Shown piece after piece: positions 17,123 to 25,647 of a DNA stretch of 64,000 bases. Numbering within the stretch: the stretch's first letter is position 1; each line of letters begins with the position of its first letter. Source of the DNA: Enterococcus devriesei (GTDB taxonomy: Bacteria; Bacillota; Bacilli; Lactobacillales; Enterococcaceae); the NCBI RefSeq assembly GCF_001885905.1, contig NZ_JXKM01000001.1, positions 213,486 through 277,485 on the forward strand, given 5' to 3'. The notes under the pieces are model-generated. The model saw only the letters and a program-made list of their open reading frames with translations. It was not told where the DNA came from and ran no database searches. The translations under genes were made by a program, and so were the position numbers.

Positions 17123-19282
17123 CTAGATCACACAGCTTTCACATTGATTCGAACCGATTTCTTCTGCATCGTCCGTAAAGGTCCGGACATAGTAGATCGA
17201 TTTGCAGCCTTTGTAAAAGGCGTAGTTACGTAAGATGTTCAGGTCACGAGTCGTTTGTTTTGTTTCGGTTTTCCACTCGTACAAGCCCTCAGGAATCTCT
17301 GAACGCATAAATAGAGTTAAGCTCATACCTTGGTCAATGTGTTGTTGGGCCGTAGCATAGACATCGATTACTTTACGCATATCCATATCATAAGCAGACG
17401 TATAGTAAGGCAAAGTTTCATTGTTCAAGTAAGGTGCTGGATAATAAATTTTCCCGATTTTCTTTTCTTGCCGTTCTTCAATCAAGCGAGTGATTGGATG
17501 CAAGCTAGCACTCGTATCGTTAATATAAGAGATCGATCCATTTGGCGCAACAGCTAAACGGTTTTGGTGATACAAGCCGTCTTTTTGAACAGCTGCTTTC
17601 AAATTTGCCCAATCTTCAGCAGAAGGGACGAAGATTTCTTTAAATATTTCTTTGACCTTGTCAGTTTTTGGTGCAAATTCGCCGGTCATGTATTTATCAA
17701 AATAAGAACCGTTGGCGTAATCAGATTTTTCAAAGTTATGGAAGACGGTCTTGCGTTCTTTCGCCATCGCGTTACTTTCCATTAAGGTCCAATAGTTTAA
17801 CAACGTGAAATAAACATTGGTGAAGTCGATTGATTCTTCAGAACCATATTCCATCAAATGTTTGGCAAAGAAGCTGTGTAAGCCCATTGCACCAAGGCCG
17901 ATGGTATGATTCAAGTGATTGCCGTTTTGAATTGAAGGTACTACTTCAATATCGGATTCATCAGTAACAAAAGTTAACGCCCGAGTCATCGTCCGAACTG
18001 ATTGTCCAAAGTCAGGACTCTCCATTAAGTTAACGATGTTGGTAGAGCCTAGATTACAAGAAATATCCGTTCCTAATACATCGTACTCTTGACGGCCATT
18101 AATGGTAGAAGGCGTTTGTACTTGTAAAATTTCGGAACAAAGGTTACTCATCACGATCTTTCCATCGATTGGGTTGGCACGATTGGCGGTATCGATGTTG
18201 ATGATATATGGATAACCAGATTCTTGCTGCAATTTAGACAGTTCATTTTCTAAATCACGTGCACGAATTTTTTTCTTGCGAATATTAGGGTTCGCTACTA
18301 AATTATCATACTCTTTAGTGATGTCTACGTAAGAAAAGGGCACGCCGTATTCACGCTCAACTCCATAAGGGCTGAACAAATACATGTCTTCATTGTTACG
18401 GGCCAATTCATAAAATTTATCCGGTACAGTTACACCAAGTGAAAGAGTCTTCACGCGAATTTTTTCATCGGCGTTTTCTTTTTTTGCTGATAAAAACATT
18501 TCAATATCAGGATGGAAGACATCTAAATAGACGACACCAGCACCTTGACGTTGACCAAGTTGGTTAGAATAAGAGAAACTGTCTTCGAATAATTTCATGA
18601 CCGGTACAACCCCACTGGCTGCACCATCATAACCTTTAATGGGGGCGCCAGCTTCGCGTAGATTAGAAAGATTGATTCCAACTCCACCGCCAATCCGAGA
18701 CAGTTGAAGGGCTGAGTTAATCGAACGGCCGATGCTGTTCATATCATCGGTAACTTGGATCAAGAAACAAGAGACTAATTCGCCACGGCGTTTGCGTCCG
18801 GCATTTAAAAATGAAGGGGTTGCTGGTTGGTAACGTTGGTGGATCATTTCATCGGCTAAGGATAAGGCTAATTTTTCATCGCCATCCGCAAAATATAGCG
18901 CATTGAAGGCCACTCGATCTTCATAACTTTCTAAATACTCAGTGCCGTCATTACTTTTTAGAGCATACTGAGAATAAAACTTATAAGCCGCCATAAAAGA
19001 TTTGAAGGTAAAATTCTGCTCCGCTAAATAAGCGTACAACTTCTCGATAAAAGCAGAGGTGTATTTTGCGATAAAGGCTTCTTCTAAAAAATCTTCTTCT
19101 ATTAAATAGTCGATTTTTTCTTGCACGGAAGCAAATTTATGTGTATTTGGTTCAACATTCTCTTTAAAAAAAGCTGCTAACGCGTCTTTGTCTTTATTTA
19201 GTGGAATCTGTCCATTGACTGGACGATTGATTTCATTGTTTAGCTTGAAGTAAGATACTTCACCGAGGTCTTTTAAACTCAT
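17123..19282 (-). CDS. nrdE: Class Ib ribonucleotide reductase alpha subunit
   Basis: Catalytic subunit that reduces ribonucleoside diphosphates. 719 aa without an ATP cone, as expected for class Ib. Visible motifs: GELVSCFLI and NLCSEI (active-site cysteines), LGSTNIVNL, NGSISYINDTSASLHP, and the C-terminal redox pair NQCESCVI, which is reloaded by NrdH. The start is at ATG 19282. It is separated from nrdH by about 270 bases that contain repeat copy C. Confidence 0.96.
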   Translation of the reverse strand: MSLKDLGEVSYFKLNNEINRPVNGQIPLNKDKDALAAFFKENVEPNTHKFASVQEKIDYLIEEDFLEEAFIAKYTSAFIEKLYAYLAEQNFTFKSFMAAYKFYSQYALKSNDGTEYLESYEDRVAFNALYFADGDEKLALSLADEMIHQRYQPATPSFLNAGRKRRGELVSCFLIQVTDDMNSIGRSINSALQLSRIGGGVGINLSNLREAGAPIKGYDGAASGVVPVMKLFEDSFSYSNQLGQRQGAGVVYLDVFHPDIEMFLSAKKENADEKIRVKTLSLGVTVPDKFYELARNNEDMYLFSPYGVEREYGVPFSYVDITKEYDNLVANPNIRKKKIRARDLENELSKLQQESGYPYIINIDTANRANPIDGKIVMSNLCSEILQVQTPSTINGRQEYDVLGTDISCNLGSTNIVNLMESPDFGQSVRTMTRALTFVTDESDIEVVPSIQNGNHLNHTIGLGAMGLHSFFAKHLMEYGSEESIDFTNVYFTLLNYWTLMESNAMAKERKTVFHNFEKSDYANGSYFDKYMTGEFAPKTDKVKEIFKEIFVPSAEDWANLKAAVQKDGLYHQNRLAVAPNGSISYINDTSASLHPITRLIEERQEKKIGKIYYPAPYLNNETLPYYTSAYDMDMRKVIDVYATAQQHIDQGMSLTLFMRSEIPEGLYEWKTETKQTTRDLNILRNYAFYKGCKSIYYVRTFTDDAEEIGSNQCESCVI

Positions 19283-19313
19283 TTCGTCACATCTTTCTAT
19301 TTTATCTTTTGCT

Positions 19314-19505
19314 ATTCATGTTTGGCTTCACGAACGAGATTTTTCAGTCTTGGTCTTCGGCTAATCCCAATTTAGGAAACTCGTTTTTCAAAAAAACGCG
19401 AAAAATGAGTTTGATTGTCATAGCGCCAACCAGTCTATTAATCACGCTAAAGCGCGGAATGGAGCTGGTAAAAAGCTGAAGGCGTTCGCTTCCGCCTCTT
19501 TTCTA
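19314..19505 (+). repeat. Intergenic hairpin repeat, copy C (between nrdH and nrdE)
   Basis: It begins ATTCATGTTTGGCTTCACGA, like copy A. Its main hairpin is AAACTCGTTTTTC (19377-19389) against GAAAAATGAGTTT (19400-19412). It then reads TTAATCACGCTAAAGC, which recurs in reverse complement in the tandem copies near 63.5-63.8 kb. It lies inside the nrd operon. Confidence 0.72.
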
Positions 19506-19553
19506 TCTATAAAAGAAGAAAACTTTGCAATCGTGGGACCGCAAAGTTTCGAG

Positions 19554-19772
19554 TTAGGCTAATGCTTTCAATTGATCTGGACGGAAACCGATGATGGCTT
19601 GCTGTCCGCCGAAAATAACTGGGACACTTTGGAAACCTTGATCTTTTAAAAAACCTATTGCTTCGGGTTCATTGTCGATATTGACTTCTTCAAATGAAAT
19701 TTGGTTCTCAGTTAAATAACGTTTTGTCATCTTGCACTGCATGCAATTATTTTTAGAATAGACTTTTACCAT
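19554..19772 (-). CDS. nrdH: NrdH glutaredoxin-like redoxin
   Basis: 72-aa thioredoxin-fold electron donor for NrdE. The active site is CMQCKMTK (CxxC) near the N-terminus, and SVPVI and FRPDQL are typical of NrdH. It is the first gene of the nrd operon on the minus strand, directly behind its promoter. Confidence 0.95.
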   Translation of the reverse strand: MVKVYSKNNCMQCKMTKRYLTENQISFEEVNIDNEPEAIGFLKDQGFQSVPVIFGGQQAIIGFRPDQLKALA

Positions 19773-19803
19773 AAGACTACCTCCCTTGATTTCTACAATT
19801 ACT

Positions 19804-19831
19804 AGTATAAAAGATGTGGGCTAAAAGTCAA
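19804..19831 (-). promoter_or_regulatory. nrd operon promoter
   Basis: Read on the minus strand: -35 TTGACT (complement of 19826-19831), 16-bp spacer, -10 TATACT (complement of 19804-19809). Confidence 0.8.
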
Positions 19832-19838
19832 CGGTTAA

Positions 19839-19885
19839 ACACCATATATTGTGTTGGTCAAATGTTGGTATACTACGTTTTGTGT
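19839..19885 (-). promoter_or_regulatory. Tandem NrdR-like boxes
   Basis: ACACCATATATTGTGT (19839-19854) is close to the NrdR box consensus. A weaker box, ATACTACGTTTTGTGT (19870-19885), begins exactly 31 bases further, three helical turns, which is a usual NrdR spacing. They lie just upstream of the -35. The rest of 19886-20070 shows no other element I can name. Confidence 0.7.
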
Positions 19886-20073
19886 TTTTTGCAAAAACCT
19901 TGAAAGCAGACTGTTTCAAAGGAAAATACCGTTGTGGAATTGAAAAAAGCAATCAACGATGTTTTTTTTCGAGGAAAAAGTTTTTTTAATAACTAATAAA
20001 TAGCTTTAAAATCAAATGAATCAGTGATTGTCAAACAAACTGCTCGCCAAACTAGAAAATCTTCGACCAATTA

Positions 20074-20102
20074 TTGACTTTGTTGCCAAATGAAGCTATT
20101 CT
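20074..20102 (+). promoter_or_regulatory. feo operon promoter
   Basis: -35 TTGACT (20074-20079), 17-bp spacer, -10 TATTCT (20097-20102). Confidence 0.78.
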
Positions 20103-20105
20103 TAG

Positions 20106-20120
20106 TGAGAAAGATTCTCA
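20106..20120 (+). promoter_or_regulatory. Fur-like box over the feo start site
   Basis: TGAGAAAGATTCTCA matches the 7-1-7 Fur core TGATAATnATTATCA at 11 or 12 positions and is itself an inverted repeat. It covers the predicted transcription start, which predicts iron-dependent repression. Confidence 0.75.
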
Positions 20121-20148
20121 TTATTGATTAGAGTTAGGTGGAGGGTAT

Positions 20149-20619
20149 ATGACGACTTTAGCAGATGTTTCGTTGAACCAAGTAGTTCAAATTGATGAAA
20201 TGGCACTAGATAATGATCTAAAGCACCGCATGCAAGATCTAGGTATGATTGTGGGTTCGAAGGTTGCGGTTGTAAATCATTCTGGCGATAACGGGATTAT
20301 TCTGCTACACAATACCCGCTTAGCCTTATCTCAATCTTTATTAAAGAAAATACTTGTGAAAGACCTAACGGAAGCTCAGCAATCGTGGATCTCACTTGAC
20401 CAATTGAAGGTTGGGGAACAAGGAACTGTTGTGAATGTTCATGGCAGCGGCGCAATTAAACGGCGCTTAATGGACATGGGCTTGACGAAAGGAACGGAGA
20501 TCAAGGTTGTAAAATTAGCTCCTTTAGGCGATCCGATGGAATTACGGATCCGCGGATATGAATTAAGTTTACGGAAAAATGAATCAGAGATGATTGTTGT
20601 CGCGAAGGAGGCGGAATAG
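20149..20619 (+). CDS. feoA: FeoA, two SH3-like domains in tandem
   Basis: Cytosolic accessory protein for ferrous iron uptake. Typical FeoA is about 75-80 aa; here 156 aa hold two copies. The first (about 1-75) has HRMQDLGMIVGSKV, the second (about 80-156) has KRRLMDMGLTKGTEIKV and LGDPMELRIRGYELSLRK. The second copy is closer to the family consensus. The stop codon abuts the feoB start directly. Confidence 0.92.
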   Translation: MTTLADVSLNQVVQIDEMALDNDLKHRMQDLGMIVGSKVAVVNHSGDNGIILLHNTRLALSQSLLKKILVKDLTEAQQSWISLDQLKVGEQGTVVNVHGSGAIKRRLMDMGLTKGTEIKVVKLAPLGDPMELRIRGYELSLRKNESEMIVVAKEAE

Positions 20620-22782
20620 ATGGCAAAAGTCCATATTGCATTGGCGGGGAATCCTAACAGCGGGAAGACCAGCACCTTTAACGTCTTAACTGGAACGAAT
20701 CAATTTGTCGGCAATTGGCCAGGGGTAACAGTAGAGCGCAAAGAAGGTATCTACAAAAAGAATTCTGATGTTACTATCGATGATCTGCCAGGTATTTATT
20801 CATTGTCACCTTATTCGCCAGAAGAAGTAGTGGCTCGGGATTATTTACTATCTGGGACGCCCAATGCCATCATTAATATTATTGACGGGACCAATCTTGA
20901 ACGCAATCTTTATTTGACGACGCAATTGATCGAGACCGGTATTCCAGTCGTTGTAGCAGTCAACATGATGGATATCATCAAAAAAAGTGGCAAGCAAATC
21001 AATTTGGAAAAACTTTCTTATGCCTTAGGGGTGCCCGTAGTGGGAATCAGCGCATTAAAAAATTGGGGCATTGATAAAGCTGTTAATGAGGCGTTGCATT
21101 TAATCAAAAAAGGTGTCGAAGAAGTTAATTTCCCGCACTATGATAAGAAGCTGGAAGCAGCACTTAGCGAGATTGAAGAAGTTTTAGGCAGTACCGTGTT
21201 GGAAAAATACAGCCGCTGGTATAGCCTAAAATTATTTGAGCGAGACGAACGAGCACAAAAAGAATTAGATTTAAGTTCAATCCAGCAGAAGGACTTAGCG
21301 GAGATTACTAAGATCACGGAAAAGATCTTCGGTGAGGATGCTGAAAGCCTAGTCATCAACGAACGTTATAATTTTATTACCGATTTAAAAACATTATGCG
21401 TAGTGGACGAGGATCAATTTAAATTATCTCTTTCAGATAAAATCGACCGAGTCGTAACGAATCGTTTCCTAGCGTTGCCAATTTTTATGTTGGTGATGTG
21501 GTTGATTTATTATATTGCGATTCAGACGGTTGGAGCGATGGGAACGGATTGGGTGAATGACAATCTCTTCGGCGATATCGTACCTAATTTTGTCGGCTCT
21601 ACCTTACAGTCATGGCATGTGGCTGGTTGGATGCAAAGCTTAATCTTAGATGGAATCATTGCCGGTGTCGGAGCCGTATTAGGCTTCTTGCCGCAATTGA
21701 TGGTGTTGTTCCTTTGTTTGGCATTATTGGAAGACTGCGGCTATATGGCGCGAATCGCTTTTGTAATGGACCGGATCTTTCGCAAGTTCGGCTTGTCAGG
21801 TAAATCTTTTATCCCGATGCTGATTGCCACTGGTTGTGGTGTGCCGGGTGTGATGGCAAGTCGCACGATCGAGAATGAAAAGGATCGGCGAATGACGGCG
21901 ATGCTGACGACCTTTATGCCGTGTTCGGCAAAGTTGCCAATCATTGCGCTAGTAGCTGGAGCCTTTTTCCCAAATAGTAGTTGGGTAGCCCCATCGGCTT
22001 ATTTTATTGGTATGGGAGCGATTGTTTTATCGGGAATCGCTTTGAAGAAAACCAAACTTTTTGCTGGTGACCCATCGCCCTTTATTATGGAATTGCCGCT
22101 GTATCATATGCCTAGAATCGGTAATACGATCCGTTATACGTATGATCACAGTAAAGCCTTTATTAAACGGGCTGGGACGATCATCTTTGTTTCTAGTATC
22201 GTGATCTGGTTTATTTCCAGCTATAATTTCTCCTTACAATCAGTCAATGAAAATGACAGTATTTTAGCGGCTTTAGGTGGGTTGATCGCGCCGATTTTTG
22301 CGCCATTAGGTTGGGGTGATTGGCGGGGAGCAGTTGCCGCGATCACTGGTTTAGTAGCCAAGGAAAATGTTATCGGAACCTTTGGGATTTTATATCGGCA
22401 TGCCGAAGTAGCGGAAGACGGAGTAGAAATTTGGAAGTCCTTGCAAGCGGCCTATACACCTGTCGCTGGCTATTCTTTCTTAGTCTTTAATTTATTGTGC
22501 GCGCCATGTTTTGCTGCGATGGGTGCGATCCATCGTGAAATGGGCGATATCAAATGGACTTGGCGGGCGATTGGCTACCAATGTGGCTTGGCCTACGTGG
22601 TTAGTTTTATTATTTACCAAATCGGTCATGTAGTCTTTGAAGGCGGAGCACTTGGCGTTGGCTTTATCCTTGCAATCGGTTTGATTGTCGCAATGCTGTA
22701 CTTCATCTTGAGAAAACCAGTGAAACAATCACCGACGATTACGATTGAAGAAATCAAAGAGGTGAAAGAATGGCAACTATAA
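20620..22782 (+). CDS. feoB: Ferrous iron transporter FeoB
   Basis: Membrane Fe2+ permease with an N-terminal G domain: G1 GNPNSGKT, G3 DLPGIYSL, G4 NMMD, then a helical region (about 170-270) and two Gate regions (ATGCGVPGVMASRTI and LCAPCFAAMGAI) in the membrane part. 720 aa, normal length. It starts directly after feoA and overlaps the next small gene by 13 bases. Confidence 0.97.
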   Translation: MAKVHIALAGNPNSGKTSTFNVLTGTNQFVGNWPGVTVERKEGIYKKNSDVTIDDLPGIYSLSPYSPEEVVARDYLLSGTPNAIINIIDGTNLERNLYLTTQLIETGIPVVVAVNMMDIIKKSGKQINLEKLSYALGVPVVGISALKNWGIDKAVNEALHLIKKGVEEVNFPHYDKKLEAALSEIEEVLGSTVLEKYSRWYSLKLFERDERAQKELDLSSIQQKDLAEITKITEKIFGEDAESLVINERYNFITDLKTLCVVDEDQFKLSLSDKIDRVVTNRFLALPIFMLVMWLIYYIAIQTVGAMGTDWVNDNLFGDIVPNFVGSTLQSWHVAGWMQSLILDGIIAGVGAVLGFLPQLMVLFLCLALLEDCGYMARIAFVMDRIFRKFGLSGKSFIPMLIATGCGVPGVMASRTIENEKDRRMTAMLTTFMPCSAKLPIIALVAGAFFPNSSWVAPSAYFIGMGAIVLSGIALKKTKLFAGDPSPFIMELPLYHMPRIGNTIRYTYDHSKAFIKRAGTIIFVSSIVIWFISSYNFSLQSVNENDSILAALGGLIAPIFAPLGWGDWRGAVAAITGLVAKENVIGTFGILYRHAEVAEDGVEIWKSLQAAYTPVAGYSFLVFNLLCAPCFAAMGAIHREMGDIKWTWRAIGYQCGLAYVVSFIIYQIGHVVFEGGALGVGFILAIGLIVAMLYFILRKPVKQSPTITIEEIKEVKEWQL

Positions 22783-22904
22783 TTTTAAGCGTCTTAATCT
22801 TTGGCGGGGCCGGAGTGGTTATTTATCGCAGGATCAAAAATGGCAGCTCCTGTGAAGATTGCGAATGCGGCTGTCCAGTCAAAGAAGAGCAGAATAAAGA
22901 ATAA
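22770..22904 (+). CDS. FeoB-associated Cys-rich small membrane protein
   Basis: A 44-aa product: an N-terminal hydrophobic helix (ATIILSVLIFGGAGVVIY) followed by a short tail with four cysteines (CEDCECGC). This layout matches the FeoB-associated Cys-rich family that follows feoB in many Firmicutes. AGAGGTGAAAGA precedes the ATG inside the end of feoB. A role in iron handling or FeoB assembly is likely but unproven. Confidence 0.85.
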   Translation: MATIILSVLIFGGAGVVIYRRIKNGSSCEDCECGCPVKEEQNKE

Positions 22905-22908
22905 AATC

Positions 22909-22953
22909 AAACACCGACTTTTAAAGCAGATTGCTTTAGAGTCGGTGTTTTTG
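22909..22953 (+). terminator. Terminator of the feo operon
   Basis: Stem AAACACCGACT / AGTCGGTGTTT with an inner AAAGCA/TGCTTT pair, ending in TTTTT. Confidence 0.9.
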
Positions 22954-22981
22954 CGTTTTTAAAAAAAGTTCAACATAATTG

Positions 22982-23010
22982 TTGACAATAGTTCGGCACC
23001 GAACTATAAT
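22982..23010 (+). promoter_or_regulatory. Consensus promoter of the marR-ABC operon
   Basis: TTGACA (22982-22987), 17-bp spacer, TATAAT (23005-23010). Both hexamers are perfect. Confidence 0.92.
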
Positions 23011-23040
23011 AGCAAACGAAATGAAGTTAGGTACCGAACT
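22990..23040 (+). promoter_or_regulatory. Two MarR-type operators
   Basis: AGTTCGGCACCGAACT (22990-23005) fills the promoter spacer, and AGTTAGGTACCGAACT (23025-23040) lies just after the start site; centres are 35 bases apart. Both are near-perfect inverted repeats, so the adjacent MarR protein very probably represses its own operon here. Confidence 0.82.
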
Positions 23041-23071
23041 TTAAATGGAAAAGATGAAGGAGTGCTTGATA

Positions 23072-23773
23072 ATGAGTGATTTTACGAAAGATTTGATGCG
23101 ACAATTACGTTTTATTAGTTCAGCTAGTAATGCGTTCATGAGTAAACGACAAAAATTAAATGGGCAGCAACGTGTCTTAGCCGTTTTGGCAAAAGAAGAC
23201 GGATTAATTCAAAGCCAATTAGCCGAGATTTTAGATATTCGTCCTAGTTCACTGGCGGAATTGATGAAAAAAATGGAAAAAAGTGGGGATGTTCTGCGGA
23301 AAGAAGAAGAGCAGGACAAACGCATCAAACGTGTTTTCTTAACACAACAGGGCCAACAAAAAGCGCAGAAATTTAGTCATGTTAGTGAAGACATGAGTGA
23401 AGCTTTTTTTGCCGGTTTAACAGAAGAAGAGCAGGAAAATTTCAGTGCCTACATGCAAAAGATTTCAGCTGGCTGGCAAGAAGAATTTCAAAAGCAAGCG
23501 GGGCGCTTCGTTGATCCAATGGATCGTTTACGGCAGATGCAGGCAATGCGTGAACAATTTGCGGAAAATTGGCAGGAAGACTGGCGAAATCTTTCGCGGG
23601 AAGAGCAGCACCGAATGCGTAATCAAATGAAGCGAGAAATGCGCAAGGCTTCTCGTGATTTTTCAAGAGACTTCAAACATGATTTTCGTCAGGATTTCTG
23701 GGGGAGCCGTGATTTTCCCGAAACACCAGATGAAAAGCAAACAACTAAAGAGACAGAATGGGAAGATTTTTAG
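23072..23773 (+). CDS. MarR-family regulator with a long charged C-terminal tail
   Basis: Winged-helix repressor, probably autoregulatory through the operators upstream. The MarR domain spans about 1-135: QSQLAEILDIRPSSLAELMKKMEKSGDVLRKEEEQDKRIKRVFLT contains the recognition helix and the wing. About 80 further residues are rich in Arg, Asp, Phe, Gln and Met (for example RDFSRDFKHDFRQDFW), beyond the usual 140-150 aa. ATG 23072 is preferred because AAGGAG lies 11 bases before it; an in-frame ATG at 23045 lacks a ribosome binding site and directly abuts the operator. It is cotranscribed with the exporter that follows and presumably senses a compound that exporter removes. Confidence 0.9.
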   Translation: MSDFTKDLMRQLRFISSASNAFMSKRQKLNGQQRVLAVLAKEDGLIQSQLAEILDIRPSSLAELMKKMEKSGDVLRKEEEQDKRIKRVFLTQQGQQKAQKFSHVSEDMSEAFFAGLTEEEQENFSAYMQKISAGWQEEFQKQAGRFVDPMDRLRQMQAMREQFAENWQEDWRNLSREEQHRMRNQMKREMRKASRDFSRDFKHDFRQDFWGSRDFPETPDEKQTTKETEWEDF

Positions 23774-23806
23774 CAAAAAATTTTGCTAAAAGAGGAGGAA
23801 TCGCAC

Positions 23807-25573
23807 ATGGATCGCGGAATGGACATGGCAGAGGAAAGACCTGCTGCTAAAAGTAACTATAAATTAAAGGATTTTATTCGATTGATCACGAGTGTTAATC
23901 CAAAGAAAGCGTTGTTTATGATCGGCTTATTTTTGAGCTTGTTGACTAGCGGTGCCAGTTTGATCGTACCGCAATTAACCAAAGGCTTGATCGATACGAG
24001 TAAATTGGCCCAGATCGATAAGAAGATGTTGATTGTGTTAGTTTTGGCTTTCGTGGCGCAATTAGCTTTTGGTGCAATCGGCAGCTTTTTATTGCGTTTT
24101 GTAGGAGAAAGTGCGGTTAAAACACTGCGGGAAAAATTATGGGGTCATTTACTGCAAATGCCCGTTGGTTATTTTGATGACCATAAATCAGGGGAAAGCA
24201 GCTCACGGTTAGTCAATGATACAACGGTCATCAAAGATTTGGTGGCAACCCAATTTCCTAACTTTATAACTGGGGCAATCCAGCTAGTCGGCTCCATGGT
24301 GATTTTATTCGTAATGGACTGGAAGATGGCGTCACTGATGTTTTTGGCGGTGCCTGTGATGGCTTTGATCATGATGCCGATCGGCCGGGTGATGTCTCGG
24401 TTAGGTCGTCAATTACAAGCGGCGACTGCAGACTTCAATGCGGAAGCTAGTGAAAAATTATCGGAGATTCGTTTGATTAAAGCTAGCAACGGTGAAACCT
24501 TTGAAAAAGAAAGCGGCGGGTCTTTCATTAACAAAATTTTCAGCTTAGGGATCAAGGATGCTAAAGTCGAGGCTTTGTTGCAACCGATTATTACGACGGT
24601 TATGTTAGGTTTATTCGTAGGGATTTTAGGGTATGGTGCAGTTCGCGTTCAAGCTGGCACCTTAACGAGTGGAGAGTTAGTCGCTTTCCTATTATATCTA
24701 TTTAACATCATGATGCCGGCAGCTAGTTTTGCCATGTTCTTCTCTCAAGTTCAAAAGGCGATGGGCGCAACCGAACGGATCGAACAAATTCTCAAGACGG
24801 ATTTAGAACCAATTGAAATGGGTAAACGGATCGATGTCACTGGACAAACGATTAAGGCAGAAAATTTATCCTTCCAATATACCGAAGATCATCCGATTTT
24901 GAAAAATGTTTCTTTTGAAGCGAAACCTAATACAGTGATCGCTTTTGCTGGACCAAGCGGCGGCGGGAAATCGACTATTTTCGCCTTGCTGGAACGTTTC
25001 TACAATCCGGTCAATGGCACGATCAAGATCGGTGCTGAAACCATCGAAGATATCAGTCTAACGAATTGGCGCTCCCAAATCGGTTATGTTTCTCAAGATA
25101 GTGCGGTCTTTGCCGGAAGCATTCGCGAAAACTTGCAGTATGGATTAGAACGCACCTTAACGGAAGCCGAATTGTGGCATGGGTTGGAATTAGCCTACGC
25201 TGATCAATTTGTTCGTGATTTTCCAGAGCAATTGGAAACAGAGTTAGGCGAACGAGGCGTGAAACTTTCTGGTGGACAAAAACAACGGATCGCCATCGCT
25301 CGTGCTTTCTTGCGAGATCCTAAGATTTTAATGCTAGATGAAGCGACAGCCAGCTTGGATTCCCAATCTGAAGAAAAGGTCCAACGGGCATTGGATCAAT
25401 TGATGGAAGGGCGGACGACGTTGGTAATTGCTCACCGATTGTCCACCATCGTGGATGCCGATCATATTTATTTCATTGAAAAAGGGGAAGTGACCGGACA
25501 CGGTTCTCATAGTGAATTGATTGCCACGCATCCGCTTTATGCCCAATATGTACAAGAACAGGTGTTAAATTAA
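23807..25573 (+). CDS. Multidrug-type ABC exporter (TMD-NBD half transporter)
   Basis: One polypeptide with a six-helix membrane domain (about 30-330) and a nucleotide-binding domain (about 345-588): Walker A GPSGGGKST, signature LSGGQKQR, Walker B ILMLDEATASLD, switch His in IAHRLST. Length and layout are those of BmrA/LmrA homodimers; no partner half is encoded nearby. AGGAGG at 23792-23797 supports ATG 23807 over the upstream in-frame TTG. It is in an operon with the MarR gene. The substrate cannot be told from the sequence. Confidence 0.92.
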   Translation: MDRGMDMAEERPAAKSNYKLKDFIRLITSVNPKKALFMIGLFLSLLTSGASLIVPQLTKGLIDTSKLAQIDKKMLIVLVLAFVAQLAFGAIGSFLLRFVGESAVKTLREKLWGHLLQMPVGYFDDHKSGESSSRLVNDTTVIKDLVATQFPNFITGAIQLVGSMVILFVMDWKMASLMFLAVPVMALIMMPIGRVMSRLGRQLQAATADFNAEASEKLSEIRLIKASNGETFEKESGGSFINKIFSLGIKDAKVEALLQPIITTVMLGLFVGILGYGAVRVQAGTLTSGELVAFLLYLFNIMMPAASFAMFFSQVQKAMGATERIEQILKTDLEPIEMGKRIDVTGQTIKAENLSFQYTEDHPILKNVSFEAKPNTVIAFAGPSGGGKSTIFALLERFYNPVNGTIKIGAETIEDISLTNWRSQIGYVSQDSAVFAGSIRENLQYGLERTLTEAELWHGLELAYADQFVRDFPEQLETELGERGVKLSGGQKQRIAIARAFLRDPKILMLDEATASLDSQSEEKVQRALDQLMEGRTTLVIAHRLSTIVDADHIYFIEKGEVTGHGSHSELIATHPLYAQYVQEQVLN

Positions 25574-25576
25574 AAA

Positions 25577-25608
25577 AAACTCTTCGAAATTTTTTTCGAA
25601 GAGTTTTT
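25577..25608. terminator. Bidirectional terminator between ABC exporter and leuD
   Basis: Inverted repeat AACTCTTCGAAA / TTTCGAAGAGTT, with A and T runs on the outer sides, serving both converging units. Confidence 0.9.
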
Positions 25609-25647
25609 TGCTGCTTTAGAAAAAGATTTAATGAGCTCGTGTTGGCT

